DNA of 25,592 bases from Chara braunii (GCA_003427395.1 BFEA01000166.1:2420710-2446301), one strand, 5' to 3'; counted from the first letter of the stretch, positions 1 to 9,015 are shown. The notes: generated by a model from the letters alone, not told the origin. Numbers and translations: made by a program.

Positions 1-120
1 ACCAACAGGTTAGCCTGGGCCGGAAGTCGTCGGACTCGAAATCCCCTCAACATCTTTCCAAACGGGTTGCATCTAAGGACACTTAACACTTTTAGGTGGT
101 AAAGAAGTTCAGAGCAAAGT

Positions 121-264
121 TGCTGAGAGAGATTGTCATGGAAAGGACAGAAAACCATCATAAGCTCATTGAATACATTTTCTACATCTACGAACCATGT
201 GGAAAACTGCATAGCACAGGCTCATCACTAGAGACTCTCGAGCAAGCCAAGATAGAGCTCAAAT
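121..264 (+). pseudogene. Truncated copy of the LTR coiled-coil ORF
   Basis: This matches the 3' half of the small ORF at 19069-19317 in the other LTR, including the stop codon at its end. The 5' half, with the start codon, is missing because of the deletion at about 110-120. The remaining frame encodes a charged helix-like segment. No function is recognised. Confidence 0.5.
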
Positions 265-286
265 GAGCACGAGTGTGCTCAGACAA

Positions 287-562
287 CCGTCAATCAGTTT
301 TCAGAACAGCAAGCGATCAGTTTTCAGAACGGTAGTCAATCAGTTTCCAGAACAGCAAGCAATCAACTTTCAAAACAGTAGTCAATCAGTTTCCAGAACA
401 GCAAGCAATCAACTTTCAGAACAGTAATCAATCAGTTTTCTGATCAGTGATCAAACAGTTTTCTGATCAGCAGTCGAACCGTTTTCTGATCAGTAGTCAA
501 ACAGTTTTCCGATTACCAGTTACTTTGTTTTCTGGTCAGCAATCATTCAGCTTCTTGATCAG
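287..562 (+). repeat. 12 x 23-bp tandem array in 5' LTR
   Basis: The stretch divides into twelve consecutive 23-bp units (276 bp) with no length change between units. Early units end in TTTTCAGAACAG. Later ones end in TTTTCTGATCAG, which contains the palindrome CTGATCAG. The 3' LTR has the same twelve units at 19338-19613. The array lies just after the small LTR ORF, in a non-coding position. A role as a repeated protein-binding or enhancer region of the LTR promoter is inference. Confidence 0.85.
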
Positions 563-567
563 CATTA

Positions 568-1087
568 CAACAGAAAAGTTCCTATGAGAAATGAAAGTTG
601 ATAAAACATTCCATAAAAAAAAATCCTTCATATTTATAAATTATCATTCCAATGTTTGTCCAATTCTAAAATTTTCAATTTAATTTGATAAGTTCCCGTC
701 TAGATATGAGTTTTCCCTTCCAACTACATCTATTTGTTCAAGATGGAATGAAAGTCTGAACGAGTTTATTAAATGTTTTAATTAAACTTTCATTCTACTA
801 CAACAAATATCGTCTAATTTAGATTGGATTAACCTATTTATGACCGGAAATCCTTACTTAAAATGGCATTCCAATTAAAATATTTCATGAGCTCATTCAA
901 ATTTTCATTCCATCTCTAGTATGCAGTTCAAATAAGAAAGGATACCCCATTCTTGGAATGAAAGTTTTCAAGTAAGACGGAAAATTTTAAAATTGCAATG
1001 ACATTTTTTAAGATGGAATGAAAATTTAAAATTTAGAATATAATTTACTCTAGAATGATTACTTAATTCTGAAAAAAAAAATTATTG
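568..1087. mobile_element. 520-bp AT-rich insertion with TA flanks
   Basis: The 3' LTR lacks this block: its sequence around 19613-19640 runs straight from GATCAGCATTA into AGAAACG. In the 5' LTR the insert sits between two TA dinucleotides (566-567 and 1088-1089). It starts CAACAG and ends TTATTG, giving only a weak five-base inverted end. Inside, GGAATGAAA-like words recur in both orientations (about 608, 645, 742, 787, 868, 906, 953, 1013), which would favour foldback. TA duplication is typical of Tc1/mariner-type and Stowaway-type elements. No transposase is encoded, so a MITE-like element is the likely reading. It inserted after the LTR pair was formed. Confidence 0.6.
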
Positions 1088-1103
1088 TAAGAAATGGCAT
1101 TCA

Positions 1104-1266
1104 GAATCAGCATTCAAGTGACAGTATTCAGAATCAGCATTCAGAATCAGCATTCAGAAAACACCGTTCAGAATCAGAATCAGCGTTTAGAAAACATTAT
1201 TCAGAATCAGCATTCAGAAAACAATATTCAGAATCAGCATTCAGAAACAACGTTCAGAAACAACAC
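1104..1266 (+). repeat. 27-bp composite repeat array in 5' LTR
   Basis: Units of about 27 bp alternate CATTCAGAA and (G/T)TTCAGAATCAG halves. One unit is extended by six bases. The related array in the 3' LTR is at 19627-19790. Because 27 is divisible by three, one frame stays open and gives an artificial Gln/Asn-rich peptide. I do not call it a gene. Confidence 0.75.
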
Positions 1267-1445
1267 CCGAAACAACATTCAAAAGACATTCAAGCAGCAC
1301 TTAAACAAGCGTCTAGAGGGTCGCCAGTCCATTAGCAATTGACGTTTATTCAGTGGACAACGTTTAATTCGAACCACAGCGAACGCCTGTCAATCAAAAA
1401 CAGTTTTTTCTCCCTCTATCAGGGAGTAACTATTTATCGAAACAT

Positions 1446-1992
1446 ATGAGAGAGATCAACCATCACAGTTGACCAGTCGGTCCTTGACAGCCTCAACCTG
1501 ATTTCTGTCAGGGAGAGCTTCCCCTACAAGTATGTCAAGATTGATGGATTCAAGCGTGAAGATCTGTCTATCTTCGTCGTTCTCACTGAGTTCGCTGAGG
1601 GTACAGTCGACGATCTACGGATCTTCCCGAGAAAGGGGAACGAAACACACCCTCATTTCGATGCAGTTTGGGTCGCGGCAGCCAGGTTCGTGCAATGGAA
1701 AGCCGAGAGACTCCAGGGGAGCACAAAGATAGTCTATATCTTTGGTCCTAAACTGTTCACTGACTATCCCAAAACTCCGGTCCCCTACTATCTTACAGAC
1801 GGTTCTTATTGGGATGGACTGGTGGACTTGGCCAAGAGATACATATCGCCTGAAGAGATCGGCTATGAGGCAGTGACTGAACCCTCTGAGTTTCCACATC
1901 TCATGAGGGGCATTTTCTCTCAGCCATATTTCCCTACTCTATGGGAGAAGTTTTGTGTCATGGTTGACTTCCGTATCATAGGACTTGGATGA
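1446..1992 (+). pseudogene. LTR-encoded domain protein, 5' LTR copy (frameshifted)
   Basis: The ATG at 1446 aligns with the start of the intact frame at 19962, but two bases are missing just after AGATCAAC at about 1460. The rest is therefore read in another frame, from about 1465 to the TGA at 1990-1992. That later frame keeps the whole domain: FPYKYVKIDG at 1519, the DLRIF stretch, GSTKIVY, the proline cluster and GLVDLAKRY. Unlike the 3' LTR copy it keeps a Trp codon where the other has a stop, so it runs to the longer C-terminus (VDFRIIGLG). The domain family is unknown to me and is shared with the four units at 2884-4694. Confidence 0.7.
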
Positions 1993-2394
1993 AAGTGTTT
2001 GGAACTAGCAGGCTTTAGGTGACCTTACATTAAGAGGCCACAACCTCAGAGGGTACGGAGGCATGGCAAGAAGCCCAAACGACAGACAACAAAAATGAGA
2101 GATTGAGTGTGAGGTTTAGAGGGATGAATGAGAACTCTTGATTGGTGCTGGCCATTCTCTCTTCCATAGGTACTTCCTGAGACTATTATGAGAGTTTTCA
2201 TTCTTCCCTCGTTCATTTGACTTTGTCATTACTCGAGTCAGTTTGTCTTGCTTCTTGCATTGTTTTGCTTGATGATTGCTCATGTGGATGATTCTGTCAC
2301 AGTTCTCAAAATCAGATTGACATAATTAATGCATGCATAGCACTCAACGGTTTTATTATTATTATTTGCTTGATTCTCTGCTGTTCCGAATCAA

Positions 2395-2400
2395 AATAAA
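2395..2400 (+). promoter_or_regulatory. Possible polyadenylation signal of 5' LTR
   Basis: AATAAA occurs about 180 bp before the LTR end and is conserved at 20910-20915 in the other LTR. Its position suits an R-region poly(A) signal. The hexamer alone is weak evidence. Confidence 0.35.
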
Positions 2401-2584
2401 AGATTTCTAAGCCCGGGGACCGACGAAGACCGTAATTGAAGGGTCTCGCTTGAAGCCGGACGCACACAACAGGAAGGGATTTGCATTATTTAATTTATTG
2501 CAATCACATACAAAACCCTGCGTGACAGTCTGTTGGCTTTCTGGTCGCCTGAAGTGGTCGTGACTAGAAAAAGTGCGACAAAAA

Positions 2585-2602
2585 TGGCGTCGTTGTCGGG
2601 GA
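2585..2602 (+). promoter_or_regulatory. Primer binding site, tRNA-Asp type
   Basis: Four bases after the LTR end comes TGGCGTCGTTGTCGGGGA. The complement of the plant tRNA-Asp(GTC) 3' end is TGGCGCCGTTGCCGGGGA, giving 16 of 18 matches, and both differences are C to T. Athila-type plant elements use this primer. The site fixes the 5' LTR boundary at 2580 and the direction of the element. Bases 2603-2883 downstream are untranslated leader with no feature I can see. Confidence 0.8.
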
Positions 2603-2883
2603 CATGAAAATTTTTTGTGTCCGGAACAAGCCTGGGTCAACAAGCCGCTTTTGAGCTTTGATTAGGCCTTGAAAACTGCTGACAATTTCAGAAATTTCTA
2701 GACTGATTTTGTTATTTTTTCTTGAGTCATTATTCTCTTGAAACGCCTAGTTTGCTAACTGAGTCTTATCTTTCCTTGTGTGGGGTACCACACTGGACCG
2801 GGAGAAAAGATTGATATTATTGACTGGAGAGAATCGAGCTTGATATCAGGTATGCTCTATTACCCCCGAATACACTGAAGGAA

Positions 2884-3325
2884 TTGAGAGAAAGAGAGCG
2901 AATCAGATCAAGACAAATGCAGGTCGACAGTGCACTGGAAGAGTTATCCAAACTCACATCCAATGGGATATTTTCTTATCGATATGAGGGTTGTTGGGGC
3001 TATCACTCCCTTGGCTCGACCATCTGCGTAGTACTGACTCACTTCTTGGAGGGAGATATCTATGATATAGGCCCATACGTCAAAGAAGGAGGCAGCAACG
3101 ATGGTGAAAACTTTAATTGACTATAGGAGATTGTGACTCAATTTATCTATCATGAAAAGGCAGATCCGATCAAGCAGAAGAAGAAAGTGGAATGAGGAGT
3201 GATGCCAGTAACGTATAAGACTGTTCCAATCCCTCCTATACCTAACAGTTAAACTAACAGTTATTGTGATGTGACTAACTGGTTGCCAATTATCAGTATG
3301 GTATTTACGTGGGAGAAAAGAACCG
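2884..3325 (+). pseudogene. Pre-gag repeat domain, unit 1
   Basis: This is the first of four tandem copies of the domain also found in the LTR ORF. The open part begins at the ATG at 2884 with a charged leader, then LEELSKL, the FSYRYEG box at 2971, ICVVLTHFLEGDIYDI, and a stop at 3118. Read on in the same frame, the second half is still visible: EIVTQFIYHEKA, YKTVPIPPIP and VTNWLPIISMVF. These match the LTR protein's GST-to-proline-cluster-to-Trp region. In-frame stops are at 3118, 3124, 3193 and 3250, so it is a relic. The function is unknown. Position between the primer binding site and gag matches the extra ORF of Ogre-like elements only by analogy. Confidence 0.65.
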
Positions 3326-3820
3326 GTGGTCATGAGAACTGGCGAGACTTCAGCAGAGAAAATCAGGCAGAGGAGGCTGAAATTTGGTAGCGTTTCAGAC
3401 CCAAGTCAAGAGAAAGTTGAGTGTCTCATAAAGTCACTGAACACTCCAAGTAAGAAAGAGGTGTTCCCATATGAGACTGCCAGATATGAGATAATCGAGA
3501 GCGGATGGGAACAAGAACGATTATACATACTGATATTCTATTTCACAGAACTGGACGTGTATGATGTGAGAATTTATGTCCCAAAAGAGAGAAGTGTTGA
3601 AGCGGTGTATGTGAGATGTTGAAGATTTGCTGAAGAAGTGGCACTGAAAGAGAAAGAGAGATTTGAGAGGGAAAATAATAATTTCACTGGATCTACTCGA
3701 TATACTATCTTTGAGGGATTTCCAGCTCCTCCCTTGCCCGACATAAATTTATCAAAAGATAATTGGTCTGCAGTGATTGAGTTTGTTTTGAAAGTGAAAC
3801 GAGACCAGAGAGTTAAATGA
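3326..3820 (+). pseudogene. Pre-gag repeat domain, unit 2 (best preserved)
   Basis: One reading frame is interrupted by a single TGA at 3620-3622. The first half gives a basic leader, CLIKSLN, VFPYETARYE (FPY at 3464), LYILIFYFTELDVYDVRIYV and VEAVYV. After the stop, RFAEEVALKEKERFERE, NFTGSTRYTIFEGF, PAPPLP, and DNWSAVIEFVLK follow. The LTR protein has the counterparts DAVWAAAARFVEWKAERL, GSTKIVYNF, PKPPVP and YWGGLVDLAKRY in the same order, so the resemblance covers about 110-130 residues. The 4-base ATGA overlap with the next ATG at 3817 probably reflects a decayed continuous frame, not translational coupling. No known family is recognised. Confidence 0.7.
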
Positions 3821-4275
3821 GCCGACGCTTTGTACCCTCAAGAGAGAAACCTAGACTTAGACTGATAAGAGGTCATGGAGGGTTGAGTAAGGTTGAATCA
3901 GATAAACTGTTAAATTCCCTTAATTCTATAACGAACAGATCCATAATCCCTTATAAGATCGTGAGGTATGAGGCCATAAAGAAATCGGGGCGAGATCAGG
4001 ATAGTCTGTATGTTTTTACCTGTTATTTTATTGATCTTGACAAGTATGATGTTGAGATTTATGTGCCGAAACAAAGATTTGAAGAATGCTGAAAAGGTGT
4101 GTGTTGGCAACGAGCGTCGGATCTTATGCATGATGAGAAAAGAAGATTAGAACGAGAGGAAAAAAACTTCTCTTTTAGTACCTATGTCAGACCTTTTGTT
4201 GGAATACCGTCACGACCTGTCGAGGGACTTACATTCCCAAGAGACAATTAGTATGCCTTGATAAAATTTGCATGA
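3817..4275 (+). pseudogene. Pre-gag repeat domain, unit 3
   Basis: The frame opens with a basic leader, then LLNSLNSI, IIPYKIVRYEA (IPY at 3946), SLYVFTCYFIDLDKYDVEIYVPK, and a stop at 4090. In the same frame the second half reads DEKRRLEREEKNFSFSTYV, GIPSRPVEG and FPRDN, then a TAG at 4249-4251 exactly where the other units have the conserved Trp, then YALIKFA. A TGG to TAG change is the simplest reading. The unit ends at the TGA at 4273-4275. The charged KRRLERE helix matches unit 2's KERFERE, which makes units 2 and 3 the closest pair. Confidence 0.65.
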
Positions 4276-4694
4276 AAAGGGAAGAGAGTCCGAAAAAAAA
4301 ACTCTCAGTAGCTAGGATAACTACTGTGAGGGACAAACTTTATGAGGTGACAGGGTATGACAATCCCTTTGTGATCTTGAGATATGAGACTTGTGTGAGA
4401 GGGTCCATAATATTTCACATTCCAGTGGTCAAATTCCTGAATACTAGCAGTCTAGACGTAAGAATTTATGTACCAGCATGCCTAGAAAAGGAAGATGATT
4501 ACCTGAAATGTCAGAATGGTGCTTATATTAGTCTCATAAGAACCAAAGAGTGGCTTGAGAAGTTAAAGAGAAAGGTAACCTAGGGGAAAGGAGTAAGACA
4601 ATTTGAGAGGCTCCCTAATCTTTTAACTACTAATGACTTTGAGGATAGAAGAGATTGGATGTCTCTCCTGGAAGTTATTGCCATTGTTTGTTAG
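4272..4694 (+). pseudogene. Pre-gag repeat domain, unit 4 (divergent)
   Basis: A basic leader is followed by VARITTVRDKLYEVTGYDN, NPFVILRYET (at 4362), FHIPVVKFLNTSSLDVRIYVP, a Lys-rich helix and a TAG at 4581-4583. After it the frame continues as FERLPNLLTTNDFEDRRDWMSLLEVIAIV before a TAG at 4692-4694. RYE, DVRIYVP and the final DW box identify the domain. The middle is diverged, and the distance from unit 3 (416 bp) is shorter than between the earlier units (493 and 482 bp). It is still clearly the same fold family by order of motifs, though this is the weakest of the four. Confidence 0.55.
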
Positions 4695-4746
4695 GCAAGA
4701 GAGAGTGATTTGACAGTAGTGTTAAAATCTCTACTCCTAGATAATT

Positions 4747-5115
4747 TTGAGCATCAGTTCAAGGGTCCAGATCAGGTCTCTTTTGAGATTCGTCTCACCT
4801 GATGATAATCATGATGATCAAGAAATGTCTGGTCCTATTGAGCAACCAACATTTGGGGTTGTACAAGAAGGAAGAATAGTCAAGGTAGAAGGGACTCTTC
4901 GTATCTCTGACAGAAACCTCTCTACCTTGGCTGAGCTTGAATTCTTGCAACCATTCTTTGATCAGATGAAAGATTCTGCCCTGAGAATTGTCACTGACCA
5001 GACTGAGATTAATTATCTATTGAAGGTGGTGAAAGTGGGAACTGCTGAAAGAATATCATACCACTCCTTTAGGGAACGAGTCTCTCTTGCTAGAAGGATC
5101 GACAGCGGGCTGTAG
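4747..5115 (+). CDS. Pre-gag module A, unknown function
   Basis: This 122-residue open frame begins with Ser/Arg-rich sequence and an acidic DDNHDDQE patch, then GRIVKVEGTLRI, a helix-like STLAELEFLQPFFDQM, and ALRIVTDQTEINYLLKVV, ending RERVSLARRI. The last part resembles the end of the next frame (5118-5384), which has IALPLITTQSIIAYTLYV and NESVSLARRV. The two look like a duplicated module of about 50 residues. I do not recognise the family. It may be the C-terminal part of the pre-gag polyprotein or the N-terminal part of Gag. The ATG choice is arbitrary because the upstream frame is disrupted. Confidence 0.45.
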   Translation: MSISSRVQIRSLLRFVSPDDNHDDQEMSGPIEQPTFGVVQEGRIVKVEGTLRISDRNLSTLAELEFLQPFFDQMKDSALRIVTDQTEINYLLKVVKVGTAERISYHSFRERVSLARRIDSGL

Positions 5116-5117
5116 CA

Positions 5118-5384
5118 ATGCAATTTTATTATGAGATTATAGACTTGACTCGATATTTTATGATTCGGGGTATTGTAAAGGGGTATAATAGAATACTAGG
5201 TAGGGATGATGAAAGAGAGTTGATTGAATATTACATCGGAAGACTGAGAAGGATTGCTTTACCTTTGATTACTACCCAGTCTATCATTGCATATACTCTT
5301 TATGTACAAAATTCTCAAGGGATAGAGCAAACAAGAGAAGAGAGAAACGAGTCTGTATCCCTTGCGAGAAGAGTGAGAGATTGA
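5118..5384 (+). CDS. Pre-gag module B, paralogue of module A
   Basis: This 88-residue open frame starts two bases after the previous one ends but in a different frame. It contains LIEYYIGRLRRIALPLIT, TQSIIAYTLYVQ and NESVSLARRVRD, which parallel the end of module A. The frame is in phase with the gag frame further downstream. From 5385 to about 5528 the DNA encodes highly charged Lys/Glu/Arg sequence in more than one frame, which looks like the decayed link to Gag. No function is recognised. Confidence 0.4.
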   Translation: MQFYYEIIDLTRYFMIRGIVKGYNRILGRDDERELIEYYIGRLRRIALPLITTQSIIAYTLYVQNSQGIEQTREERNESVSLARRVRD

Positions 5385-5528
5385 AGAACAAGGAAGAAGA
5401 GCGGATAAGAGTGAAAGAAAAAGAGAAAAAAATGTTCGAAAAAATCTATGGTTAAGATGGAAGGTTGGTCAAGACCTAGCTCATCTGCGGGGACCAATGA
5501 GGAGACTTTGGTTGGGGTTATACGGTAA

Positions 5529-6914
5529 TTGGTTGAGAGAGTCAACACAATCAAAGGAGGATCAGACATTGCAAGAGTAAAGAGGCCAGATGAGAGAATT
5601 CCCTGTTTCGGAGGAGCTCAAGTAAACGATTTCCTGGACGAGTATGAATTATTTGGTCTCAGTTATGGTTGGACAGAATAAGCGATGGCTTAAGCACCTC
5701 CTATCTTACTGTGATACTGATTCAAGATTGGTTGTTCAATAATTCATGGAATGACCACTACATGAGAAGAGGTCAAAGAGAGAATGAAAAACGAATTTGA
5801 GAAGGACTCGGTTTAAACTACAACGAAGGATTTACTCAACATCAGAAGAGCTAAGTATGACACTTTCAATGTTTTTCTTCAGACCTTCATCCGAACAACA
5901 AGAAGAATTCCTTATTTGGACGAAGCTCAGAGATGCCATGTATTTTTGACAAATTTTACTGACACCCAAAGACAGACAGTTCTCAATCAAGCTCAACACT
6001 ATCCTTTCAGATGGGACGAAATGGTTGCAATTGTAAGAACTCTACCTACAGTTTCTCATAAGCAATGGTCACTAGATCAGATCAGTACTTTGACCAAGAA
6101 CTGGAAGACTGAGAATGGTATGAACCGAGGAAACAATTTGAGTGTCGCAAATATTATTCAAAAAGTGATGGCTAACTTTATGCTCGGAAAACCTGCAAAC
6201 CATGCTATGAATGACAAAGGAAAGAAGCAAGCTGAAAGTGAAGAGGATGATGATGATGATGATGATGAAGGCTATGGTAAGAAGAGAGATTCTTCTAGAT
6301 CCAGAAAGAATGAAAAAAATGGCGACAGAGGAAACAGAGAAAAGAAGAAGTATGATGATCGTCCTAAGAAGAGTTTTGTCTCCTACCATTGTGGTGAAGA
6401 GGGTCACACTACCACATATTGCAGGCCTCTTGAGGAGGATGTTAGGAGTGGGGTGGCAAAGAAGGATGCAATGGGCTATGTCTGTGATAGTTCATGGAAT
6501 AAGTTGGACCTCAGACATCCATGAGGTATGAGACTTCTTGCTCTTAAACATGATGAAAATATGAAGACGAAGAATAAGAAAAAGGCTAATGTGAGTGTTC
6601 ATTTTCTCATTGATGAGTTGCCTAATGAACTAGTACAGGAAACAAGTGACCCTCATACCACGACTGAGTTGTCTCTGCAATCCTTAACGTTGACAGAGTG
6701 TGAGTCTGATGAGGCTTCTACAAGTGAGTCTCCATTAGAAGGGAATTCTACTTCTCAGAATCCTTCTGAATTAGTAGAAATGCCTTCTAATGAAATGGTT
6801 CGCTTTCTGGTGAACATGATGTCATTTAATGGTGATCTACATCCAGAACTTGTCATGGAACCCTGTGTCATGCTTGGTGAAGTGAAAAACCTTCAAACAC
6901 GTATGACGCCATAA
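5529..6914 (+). pseudogene. gag: gag: capsid, zinc knuckle and acidic tail
   Basis: A gag-type capsid begins at about 5529 (LVERVNTIKGG, IPCFGGAQVNDFLDEYELFG, YGWTE). It is shifted after 5679, passes through KRWLKHLLSYCDTDSRLVV and SWNDHYM in other frames, and returns to frame by about 5770 (EEVKERMKNEFEKD). It is open from 5916 to 6524, through TFIRTTRRIPYLDEA, to a nucleocapsid box at 6382-6423. That box reads HCGEEGHTTTYC; a CX2CX4HX4C knuckle needs a Cys where this has Ser. A run of Asp codons lies near 6245-6267. A TGA at 6522-6524 separates the acidic Ser/Glu tail, which ends at 6914. Family assignment rests on the FLDEYE...GW pattern and the knuckle. It is not functional as it stands. 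Confidence 0.7.
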
Positions 6915-7044
6915 ATGATAGAGGAAAAAAAAAAGAAGGAAGACTGAGGAGTCATTGATTAATATTCTTGATGACGCAGAACCAAAACTTCCCTATGGAA
7001 AGAATGAATAAGGAAGAAAAATACACTTTTTTCTCAAGAGTGAC

Positions 7045-7557
7045 TTGGAAGATGGGACAGTGATTTCTGATGTAATTACTAAAATGCTGGAAGAGACTGA
7101 AGTGACCCTGTCCTTCAAGGAAACAGTGACTCTAACACCCAAACTGAAAGAGGAACTGAAGAAGTTGATTGAGAAGAAAAAATTAGAAGTTAATTACTTA
7201 GGATCAGTTTTTTCCAGTCAGGTGAACAAGTCACTGTCAGGTTGCAAGATTAGATTTGCAACCATGGGATGTGGACACCTGACCATTCGTATTAATCAAG
7301 TGACGATTATAACCTTAGTGGACTTTGGGGCAGAAATGATACTCATTTCACGGATAACAATGGAGGCTTGTAATTTATCTATTGATAGACATGCAAAAAA
7401 TATATTGAGTAATATTGCAGGAGAACTTTTTGTAGCAGGATTTATTGGTAACCTGCCTATCAAAGTTGGTACCATGACAGTGGAATTGCTGGGTTTTGTA
7501 GTGTCGGAACTAGACCATGACTCTATCTTGGGAACTTCATTCTTGCATAGGATGTAG
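7045..7557 (+). pseudogene. pro: pol: retropepsin-like aspartic protease
   Basis: This 170-residue open frame has a Lys/Glu-rich N-terminal half, then IRINQVTIITLVDFGAEMILIS at about 7279-7345, and ELDHDSILGTSFLHRM at the end. The layout (hydrophobic strand, D-x-G-A, later ILG) is that of a retroviral-type aspartic protease, which would cleave Gag-Pol. The active-site triplet is DFG (Asp codon at 7321) where DTG or DSG is expected, so the copy is probably inactive. The protein frame does not connect to Gag: bases 6915-7044 contain stops in this frame. Sequence after 7557 carries on as polyprotein in another frame. Confidence 0.7.
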
Positions 7558-9015
7558 GCGGTCCAATTTTTCGGTCATGAGAGGTCATCTTGGATCGGCC
7601 TACAAGATCCTGAGACTTCTCAGGAGCAAACCTTTATGGTCTGCACTAAAAGTGATTTCACGCATCAATTGTCTGCTAATTCAATCAGAAGAGAAGAGTC
7701 TACTGAAAGGATTAGGAGACTAAGAGAAGAAGGAAAATAAGAGGCAAAAGAAGAAATTTCATGGGGTATCAATCAAGTTTCGAAAATGATAAAAACCCTT
7801 GGTAATCTTGAGGATGAAGATGGACAAATTGAAGCATTTAAGAAGGCTGTAGAGACTGCTAAAGGTGGAAAGATGGAACCAAAATTTGCATCGACTCATC
7901 TTTTTTTAGAAAAATAACCACTGGGTGAAAAAAAAAATACAAGCCCAAGGGGGTGAAGAGAAACCCGGTGGCAGTCCTAATAGAAAAAGATTATCATGTA
8001 GCATTGAAAAAGGATATGGAGATTATTAAAGCATTGAGAGAATCTGCAAAATTGGGGAATAAAGTCACCAAAGACAGATTTGACACAATGAAGATAGGCT
8101 CGGATCAGTTTATCTTGCCTAAAGAGAAATAATATATCTTCTAAATGTGTCAGAAACTCTCAAGTGCATTCTCGTTTAATGATAAAGAGAGAGGGCGGTT
8201 GGATGTGGATATGATCAAGATGACCAACATCTGGACAATTTATCATGTTTCATGGAATGATAGGCCGATCAAGTATGCCCTGAAGGAAGAAGCAGAGGTT
8301 GTAAAATATCTTGACAAGAAGATTGCATCTAAGGTTGTTGAACCTGCTGATGAACCGTATGCTAACCACTGGTTTTGCTTTTGGAAACCAGGGGGTGGAT
8401 TGAGATGGATACAGAATCTTCAGAAGCTCAACTCTGTGACGATACGTGACGCAGATAGTCTTCTTAATGCTGATCTCCTCTCTGAATCTTTTGTTGGTCG
8501 ATGCATCTATTCCCTAGTTGATTTGTATTCTGACTATGATCAGTTTTCCATTAACCCCACTAGCCGACCAATGACTGTCATGCACACGCTAAGAGGGTTC
8601 ATTCAGATGTGCGTGGTACCTCAGGGTTGGACTAACGGTGTGGCAATGGTTCAAAGGGATATGATCCAAGTCATGCAAGATATTTCTCTTGAGATAACCA
8701 ACCCCTATATTGATGACAATCATGTAAAAGGACCCATAGTAAGGGATGAGACTTTGGTCGCAGGCGGAGTCAGGAAGTTTGTCTTAGAACACTCTGAAGG
8801 AGAAAATGGTCCTAGAGAGACTTCAAAAATATAACTTGACTGTCAGTGGACCAAAGTCCCTTCTCTTTCAGCCACAAGTAATCATCCTGGGCTTCAGATG
8901 GTTCTTCAAGGGTAGGAGTCCTGACCCCAAAACGATAGACAAGATCTTAAACTGGCCTCTGCCACTCAAGAGAATGACAGATGTCAGAAGCTTCTTGGAC
9001 GTCCGTGGATTCTAA
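7558..9015 (+). pseudogene. pol: pol: reverse transcriptase
   Basis: Bases 7558-8144 encode the protease-RT link in shifting frames (VFGHERSSWIGLQDPE, then a charged region). The RT domain proper is open at 8145-8834: KYALKEEAEVVKYL, FCFWKPGGGLRWIQNL, catalytic motif A at about 8520 (SLVDLYSDYDQFSI), VVPQGWTNGVAMVQRDM, and the catalytic YIDD at 8706-8717. A frameshift near 8795 moves the thumb and connection region into the next frame (8806-9015: LERLQKYNLTVSGPKS, ILGFRW, LNWPLP), and a TAA ends it at 9013-9015. YIDD followed by VKGP resembles some fungal and algal Ty3 elements, which is only a weak lineage hint. Confidence 0.85.

Larger units (their letters stand above)
1..2580 (+). repeat. 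5' LTR (left end outside window)
   Basis: Base 1 aligns with base 18890, and similarity continues to the shared end GTGCGACA at 2580, after which the copies diverge. Relative to the 3' LTR this copy has a deletion of about 168 bp near position 110-120 and a 520-bp insertion at 568-1087. Over about 480 bp (1480-1960 against 19999-20475) I counted roughly 36 mismatches by hand, about 7-8 percent, so the insertion is old. The sequence between 1993 and 2400 is shared LTR sequence with no reading frame I can support. The LTR end ACA fits the usual TG...CA rule. Confidence 0.85.

Noticed and set aside
287-562. CRISPR-like array
   Set aside because: The 23-bp units are contiguous with no spacers, lie in an LTR and occur in a eukaryotic context.
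1094-1342. Open frame over the 27-bp array (also 19647-19883), Gln/Asn/Ser-rich
   Set aside because: It follows from a repeat whose period is divisible by three. There is no motif beyond the repeat and no conservation of start context.
3817-3820. ATGA overlap suggesting translational coupling of two genes
   Set aside because: The units are decayed parts of a probable single frame in a eukaryotic element; similar short overlaps arise by chance at frameshifts.
6072-6407. Minus-strand frame with a hydrophobic Ile run, possible membrane protein
   Set aside because: It is the antisense of the gag Asp-codon run (GAT read as ATC).
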